64,000 bases of DNA from the NCBI RefSeq assembly GCF_013372225.1, contig NZ_CP053832.1, positions 1,302,001 to 1,366,000 of the forward strand, written 5' to 3'. This document shows positions 10,055 through 17,706 of the stretch, in pieces (positions within the stretch are counted from its first letter, which is position 1; each line of letters starts with the position of its first letter). The stretch comes from Campylobacter ureolyticus. Lineage in GTDB: Bacteria; Campylobacterota; Campylobacteria; Campylobacterales; Campylobacteraceae. The notes below the pieces were generated by a model. The model ran no database searches and was not told the DNA's origin. It saw nothing but the letters and a program-made list of their open reading frames with translations. A program made the translations under genes and the position numbers.

Positions 10055-10185
10055 ACAGCCAATCTTTTTCTACCTTTTGCTCTTCTTGCATTGATAACTT
10101 TTCTGCCGTTTTTACTTTTCATCCTAACTCTAAAACCATGTGTTCTTTTCTTAGGAGCATTATGTGGTTGATATGTTCTTTTCAT
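10051..10185 (-). CDS. rpmH: 50S ribosomal protein L34
   Basis: This 44-codon gene encodes [18 protein letters not shown], then [20 protein letters not shown], and ends RKRLAV, a complete and highly conserved L34. ATG at 10185 is preceded by AAGGA at a normal distance. It is the first gene of the rnpA-yidD-yidC-jag-mnmE operon, the standard bacterial arrangement, but no dnaA or oriC is adjacent, as in other Campylobacter. Confidence 0.97.
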   Translation of the reverse strand: MKRTYQPHNAPKKRTHGFRVRMKSKNGRKVINARRAKGRKRLAV

Positions 10186-10222
10186 ATTTTTCCTTTTAAT
10201 TTTTTTAATTTACCAAACGGTG

Positions 10223-10228
10223 ATTTTA
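10223..10228 (-). promoter_or_regulatory. Candidate -10 box (TAAAAT) for the rpmH operon
   Basis: The minus strand reads GATAAAATCACC, about 38 nt before the rpmH start. It is the best match to a sigma-70 -10 box in the 148-nt divergent gap. There is no clear -35. Confidence 0.35.
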
Positions 10229-10288
10229 TCTTAAAATTACTTAAAAATAGATAAGAACAACTTTTTTTATGTGTTTAATATTTTGCAG

Positions 10289-10294
10289 TATAAT
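10289..10294 (+). promoter_or_regulatory. -10 box (TATAAT) for the DUF4149/thioesterase pair
   Basis: TTTTGCAGTATAATTTTG has the extended T-rich -16 region and TATAAT typical of Campylobacter promoters. It lies 40 nt ahead of the ATG at 10334, which has AAAGGA as ribosome-binding site. Confidence 0.6.
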
Positions 10295-10333
10295 TTTGAA
10301 AGTTTAAAATAAATAAAATTTTAAAGGAAATTT

Positions 10334-10834
10334 ATGAATAGAATTTTAAATATCTATCTTTTTTTGATTGCTATTTTAGTAGGTCTTGAAATTTGTGCAG
10401 GAGTTTTTGTTGCACCCGTAATATTTAATCCAGCAAATTTAATTGGTGAAGGTGTTTTAACCCATTTTCAAAGTGGACAAATAATGACTGAAATTTTTCT
10501 AAGATTTAATAAAATTTTACTTATCATATCAATTTTGGCATTTATTGCAGAAAGCATTAATCTAGCTAATAAAAATAAAAATTTTAACATTAAATTTTCA
10601 ACTTTTATGCTTGCTTTTATAAATTTAGTATTAGCCCTACTTTTTATATTTTACTTTTCAAATTATATAGTCAATGCTCAACAAATCGGACCATCAATGA
10701 CCCAAACTGCTTCTTTTGCACAAATGCATAAAGCCAGTGAATGGACTATGAAAATCATGCTTATAGCTCAAACATTTTTATTTTTTATCAAATTTCCAAG
10801 TAGTAAAAATGAACTTAAACAAGAGGTTAAATGA
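10334..10834 (+). CDS. DUF4149-type small integral membrane protein
   Basis: The 166 residues have four predicted membrane helices: about 7-30 (with LVGLEICAGVFVAPVIF), 60-75, 90-115 and 138-155. The region between helices 3 and 4 carries QIGPSMTQTASFAQMHKASEW. The pattern, with the Q..FxxMHxxSE segment, resembles the DUF4149/TMEM205-like family, whose function is unknown. The gene is translated immediately ahead of the thioesterase gene, with no gap, so the two are probably made together. No catalytic residues can be named. Confidence 0.7.
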   Translation: MNRILNIYLFLIAILVGLEICAGVFVAPVIFNPANLIGEGVLTHFQSGQIMTEIFLRFNKILLIISILAFIAESINLANKNKNFNIKFSTFMLAFINLVLALLFIFYFSNYIVNAQQIGPSMTQTASFAQMHKASEWTMKIMLIAQTFLFFIKFPSSKNELKQEVK

Positions 10835-11233
10835 ATGAAAATAAGAGTTTATTACGAAGATACAGATGCAGGTGGTATTGTATATCATACAAATTTTATA
10901 AAATACTGTGAGCGTGCAAGAAGTGAAATGGTATTTAACTCAAACCTAGATCCATTTACTCCAAATAGGCATTTTGTTGTTAAAAATATAAATGCCTCAT
11001 ATATAAAACCAGCTTTTTTAGGAGATATATTAGAAGTTATTTCAACACCAAATAGTATAAAAAAGGCAAGTTTAGTTATAAATCAAAAAATTTATAAAAT
11101 TGCCTCTTTAGAAAAAAGCTTGGATGAAAAAGAGCTTATTTTTGAAGCAGATATCAAAATAGCTTATTTAATAGATAAAAAACCAGCTGCCATGAGTAGC
11201 AAAATGATAGAGTTTTTTAAAAATTATAAGTAG
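10835..11233 (+). CDS. ybgC: YbgC/FadM-type acyl-CoA thioesterase (hotdog fold)
   Basis: The 132-residue hotdog protein starts MKIRVYYEDTDAGGIVYHTN and continues FIKYCERARSEM. The D-x-G-x-V-Y-H-x-N/S-Y element with its catalytic aspartate near residue 11 defines YbgC-like thioesterases of the 4-hydroxybenzoyl-CoA thioesterase family, which hydrolyse acyl-CoA or acyl-ACP in the cytoplasm. Its ATG directly follows the stop of the preceding membrane-protein gene. It is not adjacent to tol-pal genes here, so the link to the Tol system seen in enterobacteria is absent. The gene ends in a strong bidirectional terminator. Confidence 0.9.
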   Translation: MKIRVYYEDTDAGGIVYHTNFIKYCERARSEMVFNSNLDPFTPNRHFVVKNINASYIKPAFLGDILEVISTPNSIKKASLVINQKIYKIASLEKSLDEKELIFEADIKIAYLIDKKPAAMSSKMIEFFKNYK

Positions 11234-11249
11234 AATTTTCTACTTATAA
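11224..11249. terminator. Bidirectional terminator between convergent genes
   Basis: A perfect 12-bp inverted repeat, TTATAAGTAGAA with TTCTACTTATAA, separated by only two bases (in practice a 10-bp stem with a small loop). It spans the stop codon of the thioesterase gene and reaches the stop of the converging gene. Confidence 0.65.
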
Positions 11250-12485
11250 CTAAAAAGCTAACTCACTATTTAAATTCTTTTCTTCATCTCTAATAGATTC
11301 AAATTTATGATTTGTTGTTTTATAAATCTTTGTGTCATAATTTATACTTGAGCCAACGATTCTTTCTTTAAAAATCCGCTCATCATCAGTATTTGCAAAA
11401 GCATTGTATAAATAATCAAGCCCAATAGCCGTTGAATAAGCAATCCAGTTATAATAAATATCAACTCCCAAAATTGAACTTATAGAAGCAATATTTTGCG
11501 GAACATGAGTAATGGAATTTGCGATAAATAAATTTTGTCTATCTTTAAAATCTATAAGCGATAAAAGTTTTGGAGCATAATTAATCTGTGTTGTAAAAAA
11601 GGAATTTGGAGCTAAGTTATTTATCTTTAGCTCATAAATTATCTTAGCTGTTGCATTAAGTGGCAAATTTAAAAAAACATCAACATCTTTTAAACTCTCA
11701 TCAACTCTTCCTAGAAGCGAAGTTTGGGCACCATCAACTAAAACTTTTTTTTCTATATTTGCACCACTTAAAGAAATATACTCGTCTAAAAATTTTGCCA
11801 AAAAGCTATTATCTTCAAAAACAACTATATTTTTATAATCAGAATACTCTAAAAGTTTTAAAACTTGATCTTCGTAGTCAATACCTCCAAAAAAGATATT
11901 TCCTTTGCTTGCTTTAACCATTTTATAGTGAAGTGTAGGTATGAAAAAAAGCATATTTATATCAGAATTTTTTGCGATTATCTCAGCGCCTTTTGCAGTA
12001 AATGGAGCAATAACCAAAGAAATACCATCATTTTTTATTTTATCAATAGCAGTTATTAATGATGCTTCATTTTCATTTCCAGTTAGATAAAATTTAACCT
12101 TTACATTTAAATCTTTAGAAATTATATAAGAAAACACCGCATTTGAAACTATGTGAGCATATCCACCTATTATATTTTGAGGAAGTAAAACAGCAATTTG
12201 TTGCTGTGATAAATCCATATCTTTTGTTACAACAAGCTTTGCAATGCCACTAGATAAACTCATATAGTAGCTTTCAAGATAAGAATTTGAATACTCCTTA
12301 GAGTATCTTGATAAAAAGCTAAAATCTTTTTTTTCATCAATTAATTTTTTTAAACATTGGCTATCGCAAATTCCAGGTTCAAAGTCTAGATAATAAAGAC
12401 TTGCTGGTGGGATAGGAGAAGGTTTTTGAATTTTTGCAAAACAACTTGAGAAAATTAACAATAATATTAGTAAAATTTTTTTCAT
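11250..12485 (-). CDS. Periplasmic-binding-fold protein, LpoA/LppC-like (exported)
   Basis: The 411 residues have a signal sequence MKKILLILLLIFSSCFA. Cys15 could be a lipobox cysteine, although F at -3 is unusual, or cleavage could follow CFA. The body has a type-I periplasmic-binding-protein layout: QIAVLLPQNIIGGYAHIVSNA near the start, then DGISLVIAPFTAKGAEII and later YKNIVVFEDNS. This fits the LppC/LpoA 'penicillin-binding protein activator' or branched-chain amino-acid receptor families. Which ligand or partner it has is unknown. Its start overlaps the stop of the downstream-transcribed neighbour by ATGA, so it is co-translated with the UDG-like gene. Confidence 0.65.
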   Translation of the reverse strand: MKKILLILLLIFSSCFAKIQKPSPIPPASLYYLDFEPGICDSQCLKKLIDEKKDFSFLSRYSKEYSNSYLESYYMSLSSGIAKLVVTKDMDLSQQQIAVLLPQNIIGGYAHIVSNAVFSYIISKDLNVKVKFYLTGNENEASLITAIDKIKNDGISLVIAPFTAKGAEIIAKNSDINMLFFIPTLHYKMVKASKGNIFFGGIDYEDQVLKLLEYSDYKNIVVFEDNSFLAKFLDEYISLSGANIEKKVLVDGAQTSLLGRVDESLKDVDVFLNLPLNATAKIIYELKINNLAPNSFFTTQINYAPKLLSLIDFKDRQNLFIANSITHVPQNIASISSILGVDIYYNWIAYSTAIGLDYLYNAFANTDDERIFKERIVGSSINYDTKIYKTTNHKFESIRDEEKNLNSELAF

Positions 12486-13135
12486 AACAACTCTTTAATT
12501 TTTTTTATATCATTTAAAAAAAACTCTTTTTTCGCTGGATTTAACCTTATAAAATCAAGATCAAACATAGGCAAAACAAAGTTTTTTTTATATTTTAAAA
12601 CATAACCATGAAGTGTTTCTAAACTAGACATTTCAAAATCTTCAAAAATAGCACCTAAACACTCATCACCCATTGCCAAAATAAGCCTTGGATTTAGTTT
12701 TTCAATCTCATCAAAAAGATATGGCTTACACCTTTGAAAACTCTCATCATAAGGTTTAATATCTTTATTTGAGTGACATTTTACCATAAAAGTAAAGTAT
12801 AAATCATCTTCACTTAAATTTAAGGTATTAATAAGCTCGTTTTTAAACTCTAAAACTAGCTTTGAGGATAGCAAATCTCCAGTTTTATTTTGAATATCAC
12901 TTGGATTTTTTAAAATTATCATAATTTTAGCATGTTTATTTTTAGAAAAAACAGTATTAATTCTTTGTTTTGAAAGATTGCATAACTCGCAAATATTGAG
13001 GTTTTGCTGTAGTTCATCAAAGTCTTTAAATTTACTTTTTTTAACCAAATTTAAAACACTTTCATCTATAAATTTATATCCAAAAGCTCTATAACTTCTT
13101 AAAATATATATCAAATCACAATTCATCAAAACCAT
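12482..13135 (-). CDS. Uracil-DNA glycosylase family (family 4/5-like) Fe-S protein with altered catalytic motif
   Basis: The 217 residues carry four cysteines arranged as in Fe-S uracil-DNA glycosylases: CELC early (NICELCNLSKQR), then VKCHSNKDIKPYDESFQRC in the middle. The latter matches the family's KCRPP...C segment. However, the usual motif A, GE-x-PG-x-x-E-D, is here ILKNPSDIQNKTGD, lacking the glycine-glutamate and the second acidic residue, so activity on uracil is doubtful. The start could also be the ATG three codons later. It overlaps prmC by 20 nt upstream and the periplasmic-protein gene downstream. Confidence 0.65.
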   Translation of the reverse strand: MVLMNCDLIYILRSYRAFGYKFIDESVLNLVKKSKFKDFDELQQNLNICELCNLSKQRINTVFSKNKHAKIMIILKNPSDIQNKTGDLLSSKLVLEFKNELINTLNLSEDDLYFTFMVKCHSNKDIKPYDESFQRCKPYLFDEIEKLNPRLILAMGDECLGAIFEDFEMSSLETLHGYVLKYKKNFVLPMFDLDFIRLNPAKKEFFLNDIKKIKELL

Positions 13136-13937
13136 CTTTAAAAAGATTTGAATTTGAGGCTAAAAACACTCTATCAAAACCTGCTAAATCTTTATAAAAT
13201 TTAGCTTCAAAACCATTTTCTCTTAAGATTTTACTTAAAGGTCTTTTTTGATCATAGCCTATTTCACAAGCTAGAATTCTTGTTTTATCTTTACTTAAAT
13301 TAATAATGTGTTCTAAAATTTCATATCCTTTAACGCCGCCAAAAAGTGCTTCTTTTGGCTCATTTAAGACCCATTTATCAAGTTTATAGTTGTTTTTTAT
13401 ATATGGCGGATTTGATACTATGATATCAAAACTATCATCTATCCCATCAAGATAAGACGCATTTATAAAATTTACATCTAAATTTAGCTTTTTAGCATTT
13501 ATACTTGCGACTTCAAAAGCTGTTTTTGAAATATCAGTAGCTGTTATATTTGAGCTTGGAATCATTTTTTTTAGGCTTAAAGAAATTATTCCACTTCCAA
13601 AACCAATTTCACAAATTTTAGGATTTGCAAAATTTTTTGCAACTTCATAGACTTTTTTGACTAAAATTTCAGTTTCAAATCTAGGGATTAAAACACCCTT
13701 TTTTATAAAAAACTCACTATCCAAAAAGCTTGCTTTACTCGTTATATACTCTAACGGCTCGCCATCTTCATATCTTTTTAATAATAAAAAATATCTATGA
13801 GGATGATCTAAATTTTCATTTATTTGAAGTAAAATTTCAGTCATACTTAAATTTAGATGAAATTTTAAAAGTTCTCTTGCAACAAAAGGTGTTGTAAGTT
13901 CTTCACCCTTTTTAAGAGCTTCAAATATTTTCATCAT
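13116..13937 (-). CDS. prmC: Peptide chain release factor N5-glutamine methyltransferase PrmC/HemK
   Basis: The 273 residues have an N-terminal helical domain (about 1-80), then RFETEILV, the SAM-binding motif CEIGFGSGIISLSL, and the catalytic VSNPPYIKN that holds the target glutamine. It methylates the GGQ glutamine of RF1 and RF2. The product of its overlap with the M48 protease gene (17 nt) and with the UDG-like gene (20 nt) is a compact minus-strand operon. Length and motifs are normal. Confidence 0.95.
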   Translation of the reverse strand: MMKIFEALKKGEELTTPFVARELLKFHLNLSMTEILLQINENLDHPHRYFLLLKRYEDGEPLEYITSKASFLDSEFFIKKGVLIPRFETEILVKKVYEVAKNFANPKICEIGFGSGIISLSLKKMIPSSNITATDISKTAFEVASINAKKLNLDVNFINASYLDGIDDSFDIIVSNPPYIKNNYKLDKWVLNEPKEALFGGVKGYEILEHIINLSKDKTRILACEIGYDQKRPLSKILRENGFEAKFYKDLAGFDRVFLASNSNLFKDGFDEL

Positions 13938-15126
13938 TTAACTCACAAATGCGCTCATACAAAGTTGGATGAGAATGGTAAAAATTTGAATAAAGCTTGT
14001 GTGATTTAGGAAAAGCTTTATTCTCGCTTCCAAGCTTCTTTAGGGCGTTTATCATGTCATTTTTATTTTGCATTTTAGCACCAAATTTATCAGCCGCAAA
14101 CTCTCTTTTTCTGCTTAAAAAAGATTGAAGTGGAGTTATAATAAATGAAAGCAAATTTGATAAAATGGCTATCATCACTATAATACTTCCACCACTTTTT
14201 TCAATTCCAACAGCGTTAAAAATAGTTTCTGGCAAATTTCCCAAAAGACCAAAAATAACAAAAAATAAAATAGCTGAAAAAACTAAAATTCTTAAAATAT
14301 CTTTGTTTTTAAAATGCCCTAGTTCATGACCTAAAACAGCTAAAATTTCATCTTTTGTAAGTTTTTTTATAAGCGTATCAAACAAAACTACCCTTTTAGC
14401 GCTTCCAAAACCACCAAAATAAGCATTTAGGCGATTATCTCTTTTGCTAGCATCGATTGTAAAAACACCGCTACTTTTAAATCCACATTTTTTAAGAAGT
14501 GATTCAATACTATCTTTTAAAACATCATCTTTTAAAATTTCCATTTTGTTAAAAAGTGGAGCGATTAAAGTAGGATATAAAAAATTTATAATTAAAACAA
14601 TTATAAAAGATAAAATTGCAGCCCAAAACCACCAAAAATTTCCTAAAAAATTTATGCAAATTAAAAGCAAATAAACAACTATTGAGCCAAATATAATGCT
14701 TAGTGAAAAAGACTTTAATAAATCCAATAAAAAAGTTTTAACACTCAAATTTGAAAAACCAAATTTTTTATCTTTTACAAATTTAGAATAAATATCAATA
14801 GGCAAACTTAAAATTCCACCAATTAAAAAAAAGCTTATCACAAAGACTAAATTTTCAAAAATAGTATTGTTTAAAACCACATTTTGATACAAAAGTCTTA
14901 ATCCAAAACTAAGCCAACAAATGGTTATAAAAAATTCATATATCAAAGTAAAAATAGCAAATTTTTTATTAAAAATAGTAATATTTCCAGCTTCTTTGTA
15001 TGTTTTCTCATCTAAAATAACAGCTTCTTTTTTTATCTCTTCTTTTACAAATTTAAGTTCGCAAATTTCCAAAAAAATTTTAAACAAGCTATAAGCCAAA
15101 AACAATATTATCAGTATATAAAGCAT
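13921..15126 (-). CDS. M48 family zinc metallopeptidase, Ste24/CAAX-protease type
   Basis: This 401-residue membrane protein has about seven membrane helices. The zinc-binding motif HELGHFKNKD has histidines at about 267 and 271, and the downstream glutamate ligand is in REFAADKFGAKM. The size and the long N-terminal membrane region match Ste24-type (CAAX prenyl protease 1-like) enzymes rather than shorter HtpX (about 290 residues). It probably degrades or clips membrane proteins. It heads the operon with prmC, the UDG-like gene and the periplasmic-binding protein gene. Confidence 0.92.
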   Translation of the reverse strand: MLYILIILFLAYSLFKIFLEICELKFVKEEIKKEAVILDEKTYKEAGNITIFNKKFAIFTLIYEFFITICWLSFGLRLLYQNVVLNNTIFENLVFVISFFLIGGILSLPIDIYSKFVKDKKFGFSNLSVKTFLLDLLKSFSLSIIFGSIVVYLLLICINFLGNFWWFWAAILSFIIVLIINFLYPTLIAPLFNKMEILKDDVLKDSIESLLKKCGFKSSGVFTIDASKRDNRLNAYFGGFGSAKRVVLFDTLIKKLTKDEILAVLGHELGHFKNKDILRILVFSAILFFVIFGLLGNLPETIFNAVGIEKSGGSIIVMIAILSNLLSFIITPLQSFLSRKREFAADKFGAKMQNKNDMINALKKLGSENKAFPKSHKLYSNFYHSHPTLYERICELNDENI

Positions 15127-15226
15127 ATATTCTCCATTAATTTTTATTTTGAAATTTTATAAAATGTAATTTAGCATAAATTTAATAAAAAAATAATGAA
15201 AAAGCAGTTTTTACAAATAAATTTGT

Positions 15227-15232
15227 TATAAT
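15227..15232 (+). promoter_or_regulatory. -10 box (TATAAT) for the NhaC-type antiporter gene
   Basis: ATTTGTTATAATGCAAAA lies 36 nt ahead of the ATG at 15268, behind a T-rich tract. The ribosome-binding site AAAGAAATGG is weak. Confidence 0.55.
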
Positions 15233-15267
15233 GCAAAATTTATTAAATTAAAAAGAAATGGTTTTAC

Positions 15268-16965
15268 ATGAAAAGGTTTATTTTTACGATTTTTTTATTT
15301 CTTCCGATATTTATGTTTGGAAATGAGTTAGCTGATTTAAACGCTCAAAAATTTGGAATTTTAACACTCATTCCTCCAGTTGTTGCAATCACATTGGCTT
15401 TTATTACAAAAGATGTTATTTTTTCTCTTTTTATAGGTGTTTTTAGTGGAACATTTATGATGTTTATAACACAAGATAATATTTTTAGTGCTTTTATAAA
15501 AGGTTTTGTAAATGTTTGCAATAGAATGGTTCACTCAATGGCAGATCCTTGGAATGCAGGAATTATTCTTCAAGTTTTGGCAATTGGTGGTGTTGTTGCA
15601 CTAATTACAAGAATGGGTGGTACAAAGGCAGTTGCTGAATGGCTTGCAAAAAAAGCTAAAAACCATAAATCATCACAAATTTCAACTTGGCTAATGGGAC
15701 TTTTTGTTTTCTTTGATGATTACGCTAATGCCCTTATTGTCGGACCTGTAATGCGCCCAGTTACTGATAAATTTAAAGTTTCAAGAGAAAAACTTGCTTT
15801 TATTATAGACGCAACAGCTGCTCCTATTTCTGGAATAGCTATAATCTCAACATGGATTGGGTATGAGCTTTCTGTTATAAAGTCTTCTTATGAAATCATT
15901 GGAATGACTGATGTAAATGCATTTGCAATATTTTTAGAGACACTTCCATATAGGTTTTATAATATATTTATGATAATTTTTGTTTTTGCTACAGCTATTA
16001 CAGCAAGAGAATTTGGCCCTATGTATAAAGCTGAACTAAGAGCTAGAACAACTGGCATAACAACATCAAAAAACAATATGAAAATGGATGATATAGAAGA
16101 TAAGTCAATTCTTCCTAAAGCAGGTATTAAGCTTAAAACATCAAATGCAATAATTCCAATTTTAGTTTTAATGTTTGGTGCTATTTTAGGTTTTTATCTA
16201 AATGGCCTTGGAGCATTAGAGGGTGAAATTTTAGAACAAGTTAAAGCTGATCCTTTTTCACTATTTGCTTTAAGAGAAACTTTTGGTAATGCTGATGCTT
16301 CGGTTGTGCTTTTTCAAGCTGCACTTTTTGCGACTGTAGTTGCTATTTTTATGGGTGTTTATAGAAAAATATTTACAATTAGCGAAGCAATTAGTGTTTG
16401 GGTAAAGGGTTGGAAAACGATGATAATTACAATAGTTATTTTACTACTTGCATGGTCACTTAGTTCAATCATTAAAGATTTAGGAACTTCGAGATATTTA
16501 GTAGGAATTTTATCAGATTCAGTTCCACTTTGGGTTCTTCCAACAACTATTTTTATACTTGGATCATCTATCTCATTTTCTACGGGAACAAGTTATGGAA
16601 CAATGGGTATTTTAATGCCACTTGCCATACCTTTAGCTTTTGCAATAGGCGGATACAATGGCTTAACAGAGCATATACTTCACTCATATATGATAATAAA
16701 TATTGGCTCTGTATTAACAGGAGCGATATTTGGCGATCACTGTTCACCGATATCAGATACAACAATACTTTCTTCAATGGGAGCAGGTTGCAATCACATA
16801 GATCACGTTGCAACACAAATGCCTTATGCGTTATTAATAGGTGCAATTTCAGTACTTATTGGCTATTTACCTGTATCTTTTGGACTACCGGTGGTATTTT
16901 CATTGGCACTTGGAGTAATTTTTATATTTATTATTTTAAAAACAATTGGTAAAAAAGTTGAATAA
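15268..16965 (+). CDS. Na+/H+ antiporter NhaC family protein
   Basis: The 565-residue inner-membrane protein opens with a hydrophobic, signal-like segment and has more than ten further helices. Family features seen are FVFFDDYANALIVGPVMRP, DATAAPISGIAIISTWIGYE and GAIFGDHCSPISDTTILSS, the last typical of the NhaC/ArsB-like superfamily in which D/H and S/T residues line the ion path. It probably exchanges sodium for protons. The first 20 residues look like a cleavable signal peptide (…FMFGNELADLN), which several family members in this group carry. It ends in a 16-bp-stem terminator. Confidence 0.88.
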   Translation: MKRFIFTIFLFLPIFMFGNELADLNAQKFGILTLIPPVVAITLAFITKDVIFSLFIGVFSGTFMMFITQDNIFSAFIKGFVNVCNRMVHSMADPWNAGIILQVLAIGGVVALITRMGGTKAVAEWLAKKAKNHKSSQISTWLMGLFVFFDDYANALIVGPVMRPVTDKFKVSREKLAFIIDATAAPISGIAIISTWIGYELSVIKSSYEIIGMTDVNAFAIFLETLPYRFYNIFMIIFVFATAITAREFGPMYKAELRARTTGITTSKNNMKMDDIEDKSILPKAGIKLKTSNAIIPILVLMFGAILGFYLNGLGALEGEILEQVKADPFSLFALRETFGNADASVVLFQAALFATVVAIFMGVYRKIFTISEAISVWVKGWKTMIITIVILLLAWSLSSIIKDLGTSRYLVGILSDSVPLWVLPTTIFILGSSISFSTGTSYGTMGILMPLAIPLAFAIGGYNGLTEHILHSYMIINIGSVLTGAIFGDHCSPISDTTILSSMGAGCNHIDHVATQMPYALLIGAISVLIGYLPVSFGLPVVFSLALGVIFIFIILKTIGKKVE

Positions 16966-16995
16966 ATTTAGGGTGTAAATTTACGCCCTAAATTT
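16964..16995. terminator. Long stem terminator after the NhaC-type gene
   Basis: A near-perfect palindrome: the left arm AAATTTAGGGTGTAAA pairs with TTTACGCCCTAAATTT (16 bp, one T-G wobble). It begins at the antiporter stop codon. The next gene starts 8 nt beyond it, so the hairpin also sits in that gene's leader. Confidence 0.65.
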
Positions 16996-17003
16996 CAAAA
17001 GAT

Positions 17004-17675
17004 ATGAAAGAAAAATTTATTTTAAATTTAAAAAATCAAAAATCATATTCAATTAAAAAATACTACATTATCCAAACACTTTTTATATTAAGTTATCTAT
17101 TTTTTGCCTTAATTGTGCCTTATGATATAGAAAAAATTTATCCAAACGCTTTAAAATTTATAGATTTTTTTAAATTTATCCAAGTAGTTGATATCTTAGA
17201 TAAAGATGAAAATATAAAAAGCGGTATAGTGTTTTACTTTTGTTTTATGCTAGTTATTGGGCTTATTTATACGATTTGGCATTTTAAAAACTACTTTTAT
17301 AAGCTTGTGATTTTAAATGGTTTCTTAGGCATAAATGAACCTGTAAAAGATGGTATTGTTGGTAAAATGAACGAACAAGATTTAAAACTAGTTAAAAATC
17401 CATTTTTACTTTTTATTTTACTGATTTGTGTTTACCTGTTTTTTATCTATATTTTATATTATTTTTTTAGCGGAAATTTTTTAAATGATTGTGGTGATAT
17501 CTTTGAAAGACGAAATAATATAACTTATTTACAAAAATATCAAACAAAGCTTGGTGCTTCATATACCACAGCTATTTTTCAAGGAATTGCTTTTTATATA
17601 AGTATCGTTGTGATAAATTTAAGAGTGTTGCATCTTTTGTGGTTGTATAAAAATAGTAAAAATAAAATTGACTAA
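17004..17675 (+). CDS. Hypothetical multi-pass membrane protein
   Basis: I do not recognise this 223-residue protein. It has four strongly hydrophobic segments: about 24-42 (IIQTLFILSYLFFALIV), 75-92, 130-150 (LLFILLICVYLFFIYIL) and 192-215. A charged cytoplasmic or periplasmic loop of about 35 residues lies between helices 2 and 3. No conserved motif is evident. The ATG at 17004 lies immediately behind the antiporter terminator and has only a weak ribosome-binding site, so expression may depend on read-through. It converges with the ABC-F gene. Confidence 0.6.
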   Translation: MKEKFILNLKNQKSYSIKKYYIIQTLFILSYLFFALIVPYDIEKIYPNALKFIDFFKFIQVVDILDKDENIKSGIVFYFCFMLVIGLIYTIWHFKNYFYKLVILNGFLGINEPVKDGIVGKMNEQDLKLVKNPFLLFILLICVYLFFIYILYYFFSGNFLNDCGDIFERRNNITYLQKYQTKLGASYTTAIFQGIAFYISIVVINLRVLHLLWLYKNSKNKID

Positions 17676-17681
17676 ATTTTA

Positions 17682-17706
17682 AAAAAGTATTGAGCTTTCA
17701 ACTTTT
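17682..17706. terminator. Imperfect hairpin between convergent genes
   Basis: AAAAAGTATTGA with TCAACTTTTT around the loop GCTT gives an A-tract/stem/T-tract structure with a two-base bulge. It would terminate in either direction between the membrane-protein gene and the ABC-F gene. Confidence 0.5.

Noticed and set aside
10186-10333. Replication origin near rpmH
   Set aside because: There is no dnaA gene and no cluster of DnaA boxes; rpmH is not origin-linked in Campylobacter.
16530-16952. Long overlapping frame inside the NhaC-type gene
   Set aside because: It is a shadow of the antiporter frame, with no start signals and no family features.
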